56,356 nt of DNA, taken from contig JAAUTY010000027.1 in the NCBI GenBank assembly GCA_012031265.1, positions 1-56,356 of the forward strand. The letters are read 5' to 3'. Within the stretch, counting starts at the first letter, position 1; every line of letters begins with the position of its first letter. The position numbers were made by a program, and so were the translations under genes. This document shows, piece by piece, positions 34,830 to 43,968 of this stretch. The notes under the pieces are model-generated. The model ran no database searches. It had not been told where the DNA came from and saw only the letters and a list, made by a program, of their open reading frames with translations. This DNA comes from Spirulinaceae cyanobacterium SM2_1_0. Its GTDB lineage: Bacteria > Cyanobacteriota > Cyanobacteriia > Cyanobacteriales > Spirulinaceae.

Positions 34830-36002
34830 ATGACCGAGCCGCTCAAGATTTTGATGGTGCTGCATATGCCCTGGCAGCGCAATCTGGGTGCTGGGCGCGT
34901 GCAGCTCGAACTGGCGGAGGAATTTCGCCAACTCGGCCATCAGGTTGAGAAATTTGATTCCGAAGATGCGGCGGCTCAGCACGCTCGGTCTGGGCAAGGG
35001 AAAAAATTCAATTTTGTCGAGCAGGCGATCGCCCATGTGCGCGCTTACGGCCACCGCTTCGACATCATCGACGCTCACCAGGGCAATTTACCGACGACGA
35101 AAGCCAGCCTCAATTTTTCTGGTCTCTTGGTCGCTCGTTCTGTCGCCCTTTATGCCCTGTATGACCAGTTTTCGCGCTCGCGGGCGGCGCGTTTGCCTGC
35201 CTGGAAGCTACGGGCGCGCTATGCCAATGCCGTCGGTCTCTGGCGTGATCGCCGCAATACGCCAAACTACGTTCGCAGCCTACAAGCTTGCGATCTGATC
35301 AACCTCCCCAATCAGGAAGAGTACGCCTACGTGCGCGATCGCCTCCACCTAGGCGATAAGTGCGTCGTTTTCCCCTTTGGTCTCTCGCCCGCCCGCCGCG
35401 CCGCCCTGCAAGCCGCCGCGCGCTCACCGGGCGATCGCCTCGCCCAGCCCAAGCTCGTCTTCATCGGCACCTGGAGCCGCCGCAAGGGTGCGAACGATTG
35501 GCCCGCTTTGATTCGCACCCTCAAACAGCAAGTGCCCACCCTCCGCTGCTGCTTTCTGGGCACGGGGCTGAGCGCCGCGACCGTGCTCAGCGAACTGCGC
35601 CAACCAGCCGGTGACTGGCTCGAGATTATGCCCCACTACGACAGCGCTGACCTACCGCAATTGCTGAGCGAGGCAACAGTCGGAGCCTTTCCCAGCTATG
35701 TTGAGGGCTTCGGCTTTGCGGTGCTCGAAAAGCTGGCGGCAGGAGTGCCCACGGTCGCCTACGATGCCGCTGGCCCGCGCGAGATGCTGCAATTTTTACC
35801 CGACTCCCTGCGGGTGCCGATCGGCGACTGGCGACAAATGGCGGCGCAATTGGTGCAGTTGCTCCAGCAACTACCGACAGCTTACGGGCAATTATCACAA
35901 GATTGTCAGGCGATCGCCGCCCGCTTCTGCTGGCGCGACATTGCCATTGCGACCCTGACCGCCTATCATCAGACGCCAGTCACCGGTCAGCCCGAAGACT
36001 GA
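34830..36002 (+). CDS. glycosyltransferase group 1 (GT4-like)
   Basis: A 390-residue GT-B glycosyltransferase. N-terminal: ILMVLHMPWQRNLGAGRVQLELAEEFRQLGH, the acceptor half with a Gly-rich loop. C-terminal: PKLVFIGTWSRRKGANDWPAL (~205), CCFLGTGLSA, and the donor-site EX7E motif in FPSYVEGFGFAVLEKLAAGVPTVAYDAAGPREML (~290-320; both Glu present). The sugar and acceptor are unknown; surface polysaccharide or glycolipid work is likely. I use ATG 34830, since the open frame upstream runs through the inverted-repeat element and the preceding gene. It has ordinary base composition. Confidence 0.88.
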   Translation: MTEPLKILMVLHMPWQRNLGAGRVQLELAEEFRQLGHQVEKFDSEDAAAQHARSGQGKKFNFVEQAIAHVRAYGHRFDIIDAHQGNLPTTKASLNFSGLLVARSVALYALYDQFSRSRAARLPAWKLRARYANAVGLWRDRRNTPNYVRSLQACDLINLPNQEEYAYVRDRLHLGDKCVVFPFGLSPARRAALQAAARSPGDRLAQPKLVFIGTWSRRKGANDWPALIRTLKQQVPTLRCCFLGTGLSAATVLSELRQPAGDWLEIMPHYDSADLPQLLSEATVGAFPSYVEGFGFAVLEKLAAGVPTVAYDAAGPREMLQFLPDSLRVPIGDWRQMAAQLVQLLQQLPTAYGQLSQDCQAIAARFCWRDIAIATLTAYHQTPVTGQPED

Positions 36003-36135
36003 CGGCGGTCGTTAGCGTTGGGGGTGATCGCTATACTGGGGAATGAAGAAGCTGACCGAGAGCCAAACGCTCAGTGCCACGAGCTGAGGCGGCGCGCCAG
36101 CCTGTCCCCCTGCACCGCTGTGTGCATCCCCAGCC

Positions 36136-36456
36136 ATGAGAACTTGGTTTTTTTGGTGGCAATCTCTGGTTCTATCAAGCCAGCAGAATCCGCCGCGTTT
36201 TATTGAAGCGATCATGCTGTCGTTGGCGATCGCCCTCCTCTCTTTCCTGCTATTTGCTTGGCGCAGCACCGAGCATTGGCCCTACCTCGTCCTTAGCCTC
36301 AGCTACGGCATCGGCGCTTCGGTCTCGATCCTCGTGCGCGAAACGAGTAGCGGTCACCGCCTGCTGACCCCGACGATTGCCACGATGTTGGTGTCGCTAT
36401 CCATTCTGTTGCTGGGGATGGTGATGGTGATTCGCGATGTACTCGTGCTGCAATAG
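36136..36456 (+). CDS. small integral membrane protein, function unknown
   Basis: A 106-residue protein with three predicted TM helices (LSLAIALLSFLLFAW, YLVLSLSYGIGASVSILV, TIATMLVSLSILLLGMVMVI) and a Trp-rich N-terminus (RTWFFWWQSLVL). I do not recognise the family. It sits between the GT4 transferase and glyS, in the same direction, with about 130 bp on either side. Confidence 0.55.
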   Translation: MRTWFFWWQSLVLSSQQNPPRFIEAIMLSLAIALLSFLLFAWRSTEHWPYLVLSLSYGIGASVSILVRETSSGHRLLTPTIATMLVSLSILLLGMVMVIRDVLVLQ

Positions 36457-36599
36457 CGGTGTGAAATCGCGTCTGAAAACAGCGTGACACCATTCTTGAG
36501 ACTGACCCGCGCCAGCCATTCATCCCGAATTTCCTCGGAGCGGACGAGGGAACACGATACACTGTTGGCTTAATGCTCGTGTTATAGCGCCTCAACCCC

Positions 36600-38744
36600 A
36601 TGCCGGATTTTTTGCTCGAGATTGGCACCGAAGAACTCCCTGCCAGTTTCGTTGACAGTGCGATCGCCCAGTGGCAGACCACGATCCCCCAGAGCCTCAC
36701 TGACCAACAGCTCGCAGCCGCCAAGGTTCAACTCTACGGAACCCCGCGCCGCCTCGCCGTCCTGCTCACCGCGCTCCCCGCTTGCCAACCCGATCGCCAG
36801 GAAGAGGTAAAAGGCCCCCCCGCCCAAGCCGCGTTCAAAGACGGGCAGCCGACCAAAGCAGCAGCAGGCTTCGCACGCAAGCAGGGCATCAAGCTCGAGC
36901 AGATCGAGATTCGCAGCACTGACAAAGGCGACTTCGTATTTGCCACCAAGCAGATCGTCGGTCAACCGGCAGCCACGATTCTCACCCCGCTCGCTTTGAC
37001 CTGGTTAACCGGGCTAGAAGGCAAACGCTTCATGCGCTGGAGCGACGGCGAGCTACGGTTTCCGCGCCCGATTCGCTGGTTGGTCGCCCTACTCGATGAC
37101 CAAGTGCTGCCGCTGGAGTTGGTCAATGGCTCAGTGACCCTGCGGAGCGATCGCCAGTCGCGCGGCCACCGCGTACTACACCCCGATCCCGTACAGATTC
37201 CCCAAGCTACGGCCTACGCTGCGAGCCTGCGAGCCGCTAGGGTTGAGGTCGAGCCAGCCGCCCGCCGCGCCACAATCGAGACCCAAATTCAGACCATCGC
37301 GAGCCATGTTGGCGGTCACGCGACCGTTTACCCCGACCTGCTGACGGAAGTGACGCAATTGGTGGAATGGCCGACAGCGGTTCGGGGCGAGTTTGAAGCC
37401 GCTTTCCTAGAATTACCGCCAGAAGTGATCACCACCGTCATGGTGACCCACCAGCGCTACTTCCCAATTCGCGAGTCCGTGGCTCCCGACAGCCCACTCC
37501 TCCCCTACTTCATCACGATTGCCAATGGTGACCCGGCGAAAGCAGATTTAATCGCCGCCGGCAATGCCCGCGTCATCCGTGCCCGCTTGGCAGATGCCCA
37601 GTTTTTCTACCGCGCCGACTGCACGGAGCCATTGGAAACCTTCTTGCCGCAACTGTCGGACGTGACTTTTCAGGAAAACCTCGGCTCAATGCACGATAAG
37701 GTCGAGCGCATCATCGAAGCTAGCGAGGCGATCGCCGACCAACTCAACCTCGACGCCGCCAGCCGCGAAACGGTCGAGCGCGCGGCGCTACTCTGCAAGG
37801 CCGATCTCGTCTCGCAGATGGTCTATGAGTTCCCCGAACTGCAAGGCAGCATGGGACAAAAGTATGCGATCGCCAGCGGCGAAGCTCCCGCCGTCGCCAC
37901 CGCCATCTACGAACACTACCTACCACGCGGCGCGACTGACGACTTGCCCAGCACACTAGTCGGGCAGATCATCGGGCTAGCCGATCGGCTCGATACCTTG
38001 GTCAGCATCTTTGGCTTGGGCATGATTCCCACCGGTTCCTCCGATCCCTTCGCGCTGCGCCGCGCGGCCAATGCTGTGGTGAATATCATCTGGCACGCCA
38101 ACCTCAATCTCGATCTGGCTGAGCTATTAGCCCGGCTGTCAGCGGATTTCGTCGAGGCGCAGGCAGAGCGCGAGTCACCGCTGGCGGCACTGGCAGACTT
38201 CTTTTTGCAACGAGTGCATGGGCTGCTCAAAGACGAGTTTAATGTTGACTACGACTTAGTCGATGCCGTCTTGGGGGATGGCGATCGCGACTACGCGGAG
38301 CGCGCCTTGCATGACTTGCTGGATGTGCGCGATCGCGCCACCTTTCTACAAGCAATCCGCAACGATGGACAACTCGCCACGATTTATGAAACCGTCAATC
38401 GCTCGACACGCTTGGCTGCAAAAGGCACGCTAGATCGGCAGTCGTTGAACCCGACTGGCTTGGTAAAACCTGAGCAGTTCGAGCAAGCGTCGGAACAAGC
38501 TTTTTACGACGCTCTGATCGCACTTGTGCCTGAGACAGAGGCGGCGATCGCCGAACGCAACTATCAGCGTCTGGTGAACAACCTGGCGGCGATCGCTCCC
38601 ACCGTCAGCCGCTTCTTCGACGGCGAAGAGAGTGTACTGGTCATAGCCGATGACCCCGAGGTACAACGCAACCGCCTTAACCTCCTCGGTCTCCTACGCA
38701 ACCATGCGCGGGTGCTCGCCGATTTCGGCGCAATTGTGAAATAA
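36600..38744 (+). CDS. glyS: glycyl-tRNA synthetase beta subunit
   Basis: A 714-residue beta subunit of the heterotetrameric glycyl-tRNA synthetase, which binds tRNA-Gly and works with the alpha subunit GlyQ. The N-terminus is the family signature [21 protein letters not shown]. Diagnostic segments follow: [28 protein letters not shown] (~145), [11 protein letters not shown] (~285), [36 protein letters not shown] (~345), [24 protein letters not shown] (~410), and [16 protein letters not shown] (~480). The C-terminal helical anticodon-binding part ends [30 protein letters not shown]. GlyQ is not in the window, as is usual in cyanobacteria. Confidence 0.97.
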   Translation: MPDFLLEIGTEELPASFVDSAIAQWQTTIPQSLTDQQLAAAKVQLYGTPRRLAVLLTALPACQPDRQEEVKGPPAQAAFKDGQPTKAAAGFARKQGIKLEQIEIRSTDKGDFVFATKQIVGQPAATILTPLALTWLTGLEGKRFMRWSDGELRFPRPIRWLVALLDDQVLPLELVNGSVTLRSDRQSRGHRVLHPDPVQIPQATAYAASLRAARVEVEPAARRATIETQIQTIASHVGGHATVYPDLLTEVTQLVEWPTAVRGEFEAAFLELPPEVITTVMVTHQRYFPIRESVAPDSPLLPYFITIANGDPAKADLIAAGNARVIRARLADAQFFYRADCTEPLETFLPQLSDVTFQENLGSMHDKVERIIEASEAIADQLNLDAASRETVERAALLCKADLVSQMVYEFPELQGSMGQKYAIASGEAPAVATAIYEHYLPRGATDDLPSTLVGQIIGLADRLDTLVSIFGLGMIPTGSSDPFALRRAANAVVNIIWHANLNLDLAELLARLSADFVEAQAERESPLAALADFFLQRVHGLLKDEFNVDYDLVDAVLGDGDRDYAERALHDLLDVRDRATFLQAIRNDGQLATIYETVNRSTRLAAKGTLDRQSLNPTGLVKPEQFEQASEQAFYDALIALVPETEAAIAERNYQRLVNNLAAIAPTVSRFFDGEESVLVIADDPEVQRNRLNLLGLLRNHARVLADFGAIVK

Positions 38745-38840
38745 GCGGAGCGTCGGGGCGATCGCACCGTCAGTTGAATGCAACCGAATGCACTGCCAGC
38801 CTTAAAGAGCAGGGGAATGACAGAAGTACCTCGTTTTGAG

Positions 38841-39020
38841 TTATTTGGGCTGCCAGGGGAGCCAAGCTTCATCCAAGGCTTGCTCCAGAGTAAAATCAGG
38901 CTCTTCAGGAATTAAACGAGCATCCAATTCACTCGAATTTAGAAAAAGCTTTCTACCATTTTGTATTGCTTCGAGAAAACATTCACTGGCAATAAATTCA
39001 CAGCCCACTCTGTAAACCAA
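38841..39020 (-). CDS. small acidic ORF, probably a 5'-truncated gene
   Basis: A 59-codon frame from a TTG (or GTG at 39008) to TAA, with a protein-like translation: GCEFIASECFLEAIQNGRK, SSELDARLIPEEPDFTLEQA and a conserved-looking end EAWLPW. I do not recognise the family. It is AT-richer than its neighbours, and its 5' end coincides with the edge of the IS110 remnant, so it may be the tail of a longer gene cut by that element. Confidence 0.5.
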   Translation of the reverse strand: MVYRVGCEFIASECFLEAIQNGRKLFLNSSELDARLIPEEPDFTLEQALDEAWLPWQPK

Positions 39021-39316
39021 TTGCCGCTTTAGTCAGCTTAGCGCCCTTCAATCGCGATCATGGTCGCTATCGCGGCAAACGCAAGCCCTGGGGCGGTCGG
39101 GCCTCCGTGCGCTCCGCACTCTATCTGGCGACGCTAGCGGTGCGTCATAAACCGCCCCTCCGGACGGTGCATCAGCATCTCCTCGACCAGGGGAATGAGC
39201 AGAAAGTGGCCTTGATTGCCTGTGCGAGAGAACTGCTGACTTGTTTGAAGGCCGTGCTGAAATCTCGCACTCCTCGGCCGGACGAGCTCGTCACGGCTCG
39301 CGATACCCCAGCCTGA
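39014..39316 (+). pseudogene. IS110-family transposase C-terminal remnant
   Basis: About 100 codons matching the C-terminal (transposase_20) end of IS110 transposases: IAALVSLAPFNRDHGRYRGK, then KPWGGRASVRSALYLATLAV, and EQKVALIACARELLTCLKAVLKSRTP. The N-terminal RuvC-like DEDD domain (~200 residues) is missing, so it cannot be active. The fragment starts within the small acidic frame on the other strand. IS110 elements generally lack terminal inverted repeats and target duplications, so no ends can be defined. Confidence 0.85.
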
Positions 39317-39671
39317 TGGCTACTTTCGAGGTCAGGGACAGCCAATATTTTGATCAGTTTCCTTGACTTTCAAGATAATCGCTTCTCCGAGACTTGGCTA
39401 CTTGGATACACCAGTCCTGAAACCCCGGCGATGAGCTGGTTGCATTTTCTTGGGTCAACAGCCCATCCAAGCGCAGGTTTCAGGAGTCGGAACGTCCGAT
39501 CCAGTCCCCGATTTTGGCAGACCAAGATTCAGCGAGTGAGAATCTGGTTTATGTTTACACGGTAGCCCAGCTTGGGGAGAAGGGGTCGGGGGATTGAGGC
39601 GTGCAGCGGCTTCTCGTAGATTGGGCCATGAATTTGCGAAAGTTGGGATGCACCCTGCCGAATTCGCACAC
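39317..39671. other. intergenic region, mobile-element debris
   Basis: About 355 bp between the IS110 remnant and a small membrane-protein gene. The right third is the family B remnant at 39562-39655; the left part holds no recognisable gene. Confidence 0.5.
39562..39655. repeat. diverged family B element (right half)
   Basis: CCCAGCTTGGGGAGAAGGGG, then GTGCAGCGGCTTCTCGTAGA and the terminal GTTGGGATGCACCC align with the right half of the family B element at 43969-44259. The left half and left terminal repeat are not seen. Confidence 0.65.
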
Positions 39672-39881
39672 TCAGGTATCTTCCCGACCGGCGGCAGCCA
39701 GCGGCGGCAGCGGTAACACGGGCAGGCGATCGCCTCGAAACAGCTCTTCGCTCACCTCGCCCAACTCGCGCAACTGCTGACCAGCGGCCGTCAGCGCGAC
39801 TAAACCCAAGATGAAGGGGAGCGTCAGGGCGCTCAGCGCCATTTGCAACTCCGGTGGGGTGGGTGCAGAATCTCGGGTCAT
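39672..39881 (-). CDS. small protein with one hydrophobic segment, function unknown
   Basis: A 69-residue protein, starting at ATG 39881 (MTRDSAPTPPELQ); five more codons are open upstream. A hydrophobic helix (LTLPFILGLVALTAAG) is followed by LRELGEVSEELFRGDRLPVL and a Pro-rich end. I recall short cyanobacterial proteins of this layout, without known function. It is divergent from sbcC, with about 130 bp between starts. Confidence 0.6.
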   Translation of the reverse strand: MTRDSAPTPPELQMALSALTLPFILGLVALTAAGQQLRELGEVSEELFRGDRLPVLPLPPLAAAGREDT

Positions 39882-40009
39882 GGGAGCGCCTCTCATGGTG
39901 GGTGTCTGGGTTCATTGTAGCGATCGCCGCTACCAGGCCGCTTGCTGACAGTGCGGACGTACTGCTATTAATAGACTCAGTCCCTGCAAATCCGTCCGGC
40001 GCAACCGCC

Positions 40010-40777
40010 ATGATCCCGCTTCAGTTAAGCCTCAAGAACTTTCTCAGCTACCGCCAAGCACAGCTCGACTTCCGCGAACTGCACGCGGCTTGCGTCTGCG
40101 GAGCCAATGGTGCGGGCAAATCCTCGCTGCTGGAGGCGATCGCCTGGGCGCTCTGGGGCGAAGGTCGGACGAGTGTAGACGAGACGATTTATGCGGGCGC
40201 TGACGAAGCACGGGTCGATTTCATGTTTACTTGCGATCGCCAGACCTACCGCGTCAGCCGCGCCCGCCGCCGCAACAAGGACTCGCAACTCGAATTCCAA
40301 ATCCAGCTTGAATCCGGCCGCTTCCGCTCGCTCACGGCCAAGATCATGAAGGAAACCCAGAGCAGAATCAATCAAACGCTGCACCTGGACTACGACACCT
40401 TTATCAACTCCGCCTATCTGCGTCAAGGTCATGCCGACGAGTTCATGTTGCAAGGGGCGGCTAAGCGTAAAGAAGTGCTGGGTAAGTTGCTGAAGCTTTC
40501 CCAGTATGACGACCTCGCCGAGCAAGCCAAAGAGGCGGCGCGGCAGTTTCAAGGCCGAGCCGAGCAGATCGAGCGCGAGCGGCAACATTTGGAAACGCAA
40601 CTGGCGCGCGCGCCGACCTCGCCAGCCAACAGCAACAAGTTGCCCAAACGCTCGCCGCATTGCAACAACGTCAGCAGGAGAGCCGTGAGCAATTGCAAGC
40701 GCTGCAAACTCGCGCCTACGAACGGCAAAGTTGGCAACAATTACTCACCATGCAGCAGCAGCAGGGAGAGAATTTGA
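40010..40777 (+). CDS. sbcC: SbcC exonuclease subunit, N-terminal part (frameshifted)
   Basis: N-terminal ATPase half of SbcC, the Rad50-like partner of the SbcD nuclease that opens hairpins and processes DNA ends. MIPLQLSLKNFLSYRQAQLDF begins the domain and the Walker A motif is GANGAGKSSLLEAIAWALWG (~35-55). The Q-loop region FINSAYLRQGHADEFM (~140) is intact, and the first coiled-coil helix starts at ~185. After QHLETQLARA the frame reads PTSPANSNKLPKRSPHC, not coiled coil: a shift has occurred in GCGCGCGCGC at 40604-40613. The rest of the protein is in the next frame. Confidence 0.88.
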   Translation: MIPLQLSLKNFLSYRQAQLDFRELHAACVCGANGAGKSSLLEAIAWALWGEGRTSVDETIYAGADEARVDFMFTCDRQTYRVSRARRRNKDSQLEFQIQLESGRFRSLTAKIMKETQSRINQTLHLDYDTFINSAYLRQGHADEFMLQGAAKRKEVLGKLLKLSQYDDLAEQAKEAARQFQGRAEQIERERQHLETQLARAPTSPANSNKLPKRSPHCNNVSRRAVSNCKRCKLAPTNGKVGNNYSPCSSSRERI

Positions 40778-43032
40778 CCGCCGACTGCGATCGCCTCGCC
40801 CGCGACCAGACGGCGATCGGGCAAAAGTTGACCGACTGCGAGCAACAATTAGCCCGCCGTGAGGAAATTATGGCCGGTTACCAAACCTGGCAGCAGCAAC
40901 AGACCAAATTGACGACGCTCGCTCAGAAGTTGAAAGCCGAGCGCGAACTCGAAGCGCAAATCCGGCAACATGAAGACCAACTACGGGTTGCCGCCGCCGA
41001 CCTTGACCGCCAAATCCAACAATGCCAGCATCGCTTGGCGACGATGGCGCAACAGGCGCGTGATCTGGAGACAACGCTGGCACGAGCTGAGGCGATCGCC
41101 GCTGCTGTCGCCCAACTCCAGCAGCACCGCCAGCGCCTGAGTGAACTCGATGCCCTCAAGCTCCGGGTTGCGCCGCTACAACAACGCCAGGCGGCAGTGC
41201 AAGTCGAACTCGAGAAAGCCCGCGCCCAACTCGAGGCGAAGCTCGAACAGCTCCAAACAACGACCCGTGAATTGCAGCGCCAGCGCCAATCCCTGCCCGC
41301 CGTGCGCGCCCAACTCACCACGGTGCAAACCGAAGTGGCGGCCCTCCGCAACCAGCAGGTTTATCTGGATCGGGTGCGGGAAAAAGGCAGCCAGCGGCGG
41401 GAATGGAAACAGCGTATCGAGACGGAACAGGGCAACTACGCCGACCAAATCGCCCTGCTGGAACAAAAATTGACCTTGCTACAAGCGCCGAGTGCGGCTT
41501 GCCCTCTCTGCGATCGCGCCCTCGACGAACACCACCGCGCTCGCGTCCGCCAAAAGATTGAGACCGAGCAGGCCGAGACCCAAGCGCGCGATCTCGACGC
41601 GCGTGGTCAACTGGCGGCTTGCGAGCGAGAGTTGCAGGAGTTGCGCCAGGAATACAGCCAGATCCGCGACCAACTCGCCAATTTTGACGCGCTCTGCCAA
41701 CAACAGGGTCAACTGGAAGCACAACTGGCCGGTTACGACGACATTGACAGCCAAATCCAAGCGGGCGATCGCCAGCAACGAGAACTGGAAACAGCGCTGG
41801 CTAATCAAGACTACGCCCGCGAACTGCAAGCCGAGTCGGCGCAGCTCGAGCACGAATTAGTGGCCCTCAGCTACGACGAGCAGACTCACAGCCTCGAGCG
41901 CGGTGCCGTTGATCGCTGGCGCAAGGCCGAGTTTGAACAAATGGAACTGGAGCGAGCACAGCGATCGCACGCCCAGTTGACCGAGCAAACTCCCCAAGTC
42001 CAAGCGCAACTTGCCCAACTGCAAGCGCAACGCGAACAACTCCTGAGCCAATCGCCGCTGGCGCAGGAAATTGCCGCGCTCCAGGTACAGCGAGCCGAGC
42101 TGGGCTATGACCCGGAGCAACATGAGCAGTTGCAGCAGGCAGTACGGCAGGGACAGGATTGGCCGCTGGCCTACCAGCAGTTGCAGCAGGCTGAGGTTGA
42201 GTTGCCGCAGTTGCAGGCAGGTCAGGTCGAATTGCAGCAAGCCTATGACCAACGGCAGGCAGAGCGCGATCGCACCCAAGCGGAAGTGGAAACCCTGATG
42301 GCAAAATTGGCGGCGTTGCCAGATTGCCAGCCAGAGATCCGGGAGCTAGAGGCACATCTGGGCGATCGCCAGCGGGTGATCGACGAGCACATCGCACAGC
42401 AGGGCGCACTGCAACAACAGCAACTCCAGCTCGACGAAACCGCACAACGCTGCGAAGCTTTGCAAGAGACACTGCAAGCCGCAAACCGCCGCCAGCGGGT
42501 TTATCAGGAACTGACCCAAGCCTTCGGGCGCAACGGCATCCAGGCGCTGATGATCGAGAACGTGCTGCCGCAACTGGAAGCGCAGACCAATCAGATTCTT
42601 GCTCGTCTGTCAGACAATCAACTGCACGTCCAATTTGTCACCCAGAAAGCCAATAAGAAAAAGTCCCGTAAGCAAGCTGAAAAATTGCGCGACACGCTCG
42701 AAATTCTCATCGCCGACGCGCGGGGCACTCGGCCCTACGCTACCTATTCAGGGGGTGAGGCCTTCCGAATCAACTTTGCGATCCGTCTCGCCCTGGCGCG
42801 CCTGCTGGCGCAGCGGGCTGGAGCGTCTTTACAGATGCTGATTATCGACGAGGGGTTTGGCACCCAGGACGCGGCGGGCTGCGATCGCCTGATCGCCGCC
42901 ATCAATGCGATCGCCGACGAGTTTGCCTGCATCCTCACGGTCACGCATATGCCCCAATTCAAGGAAGCCTTCCAGACCCGCATCGATGTGCAAAAAACGC
43001 CGCAAGGCTCGCAGTTGACAATCGTGAGTTGA
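40660..43032 (+). CDS. sbcC: SbcC exonuclease subunit, coiled coil and C-terminal part (shifted frame)
   Basis: A ~790-residue continuation of SbcC: a very Gln/Glu-rich antiparallel coiled coil, the zinc-hook-like CxxC in APSAACPLCDRALDEHH (~280), and the C-terminal ATPase half with the signature motif YSGGEAFRINFAIRLALARLL (~705) and Walker B MLIIDEGFGTQD (~735), followed by the His of VTHMPQF. The apparent start is a TTG in the middle of a helix and is not a true start. Deleting one GC unit at 40604-40613 gives LARADLASQQQ and a single 1006-residue protein, the usual cyanobacterial SbcC length. sbcD is not in the window. Confidence 0.88.
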   Translation: MQQRQQESREQLQALQTRAYERQSWQQLLTMQQQQGENLTADCDRLARDQTAIGQKLTDCEQQLARREEIMAGYQTWQQQQTKLTTLAQKLKAERELEAQIRQHEDQLRVAAADLDRQIQQCQHRLATMAQQARDLETTLARAEAIAAAVAQLQQHRQRLSELDALKLRVAPLQQRQAAVQVELEKARAQLEAKLEQLQTTTRELQRQRQSLPAVRAQLTTVQTEVAALRNQQVYLDRVREKGSQRREWKQRIETEQGNYADQIALLEQKLTLLQAPSAACPLCDRALDEHHRARVRQKIETEQAETQARDLDARGQLAACERELQELRQEYSQIRDQLANFDALCQQQGQLEAQLAGYDDIDSQIQAGDRQQRELETALANQDYARELQAESAQLEHELVALSYDEQTHSLERGAVDRWRKAEFEQMELERAQRSHAQLTEQTPQVQAQLAQLQAQREQLLSQSPLAQEIAALQVQRAELGYDPEQHEQLQQAVRQGQDWPLAYQQLQQAEVELPQLQAGQVELQQAYDQRQAERDRTQAEVETLMAKLAALPDCQPEIRELEAHLGDRQRVIDEHIAQQGALQQQQLQLDETAQRCEALQETLQAANRRQRVYQELTQAFGRNGIQALMIENVLPQLEAQTNQILARLSDNQLHVQFVTQKANKKKSRKQAEKLRDTLEILIADARGTRPYATYSGGEAFRINFAIRLALARLLAQRAGASLQMLIIDEGFGTQDAAGCDRLIAAINAIADEFACILTVTHMPQFKEAFQTRIDVQKTPQGSQLTIVS

Positions 43033-43098
43033 GAAATGCTGATCGGGGGCAGTCAATGTCCTGAGCACCGTCGCTACCGTGGTAATCCTCAGCCCGGT

Positions 43099-43785
43099 TC
43101 AACCGGCACTCGGGGGCGGCAAGTCAGCCGGGCGATCGCCCCCTTGCTCGGCTTTGAGGGCGGCTAACTCTGCATCCACAGCCGCCGCCTGTTCGAGCTG
43201 GTCAAACTGCGTCTCGACACTGCTCGCAGCCATCAACTCCGCCTGCGCCTCCAACTCCAGCACCCGCGCTTCCATGCGGTCAAAAATTGTCTGGGTCGCC
43301 GCTCCCGCCGCGCCGGTCAACAGTTCGCGCATCCGTCGCGTCGCTTCCGCTGACTGTGCCCGTGCCAGATAGAGATCCTTTTTGATTTGGGTTGCCGCCA
43401 CCTGACGCTCGAGATCGCGCAAGTCTTGCTTCAGCCGTGTGACGAGGCCTGACTGTTGCTCAAGCTGCGATCGCAAGCCACGCGCTGTGTCCAGATGCGA
43501 TTGGCGGCGACTAAGTGCCTCCCGCGCTAAGGGTTCATCGCTCTGGGTCAGCGCCAGCCGCGCCCGACGCTCCCAGTCCTCGGCGATGGCTTCGCTTTGT
43601 CTGGCTTGGCGTTCGGTGCGTTTTTGGGTGGCGATCGCCTGTGCCACCGCCTGCCGCATTTGCAGCACATGGGTTTCCATTTCGTAGGCGGCGCGCTCTA
43701 GAGCCTCCGCCGGATCCTCTGCGGCGCGGGCGAGGTGATTGAGCTGGGCGCGTGTCGCCTGCCAGATTCGGTCGAGCCAAGCCAC
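43099..43785 (-). CDS. PspA/IM30 (Vipp1) family protein
   Basis: A 228-residue, almost wholly helical coiled-coil protein of the PspA/Vipp1 (ESCRT-III-like) family. The N-terminal amphipathic helix is MAWLDRIWQATRAQLNHLARAAEDPAEALERAAYEME, matching the membrane-binding start of PspA/Vipp1, followed by VLQMRQAVAQAIATQKRTERQ. Such proteins form rods or rings on membranes and protect or remodel them; Vipp1 supports thylakoids. This one diverges from canonical Vipp1 (MGLFDR...) and has a Pro-rich acidic end instead of Vipp1's extra C-terminal helix, so I regard it as a paralogue nearer to PspA. It converges with sbcC, 66 bp apart. Confidence 0.85.
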   Translation of the reverse strand: MAWLDRIWQATRAQLNHLARAAEDPAEALERAAYEMETHVLQMRQAVAQAIATQKRTERQARQSEAIAEDWERRARLALTQSDEPLAREALSRRQSHLDTARGLRSQLEQQSGLVTRLKQDLRDLERQVAATQIKKDLYLARAQSAEATRRMRELLTGAAGAATQTIFDRMEARVLELEAQAELMAASSVETQFDQLEQAAAVDAELAALKAEQGGDRPADLPPPSAG

Positions 43786-43968
43786 AGGTCACTCCTCATT
43801 GCATCAACGCAGATTGCCTCAAGCCTATGGTATCGCAGGTGTTTTGTGCCTGGCGTTGCCGCATCTACGACAACAGAGCCGTCCGGCTATCCAGAACCTT
43901 GCGACTAACCAATCGTTTGGCGTCTGGCGAGAAACTTGTGAGCGTGTTTTTGACCAAGCTGAGGTGCA

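Noticed and set aside
39105-39316. Stand-alone small gene beginning at the internal GTG near 39107
   Set aside because: The same frame extends upstream through the IS110 signature LAPFNRD, so it is part of a transposase remnant.
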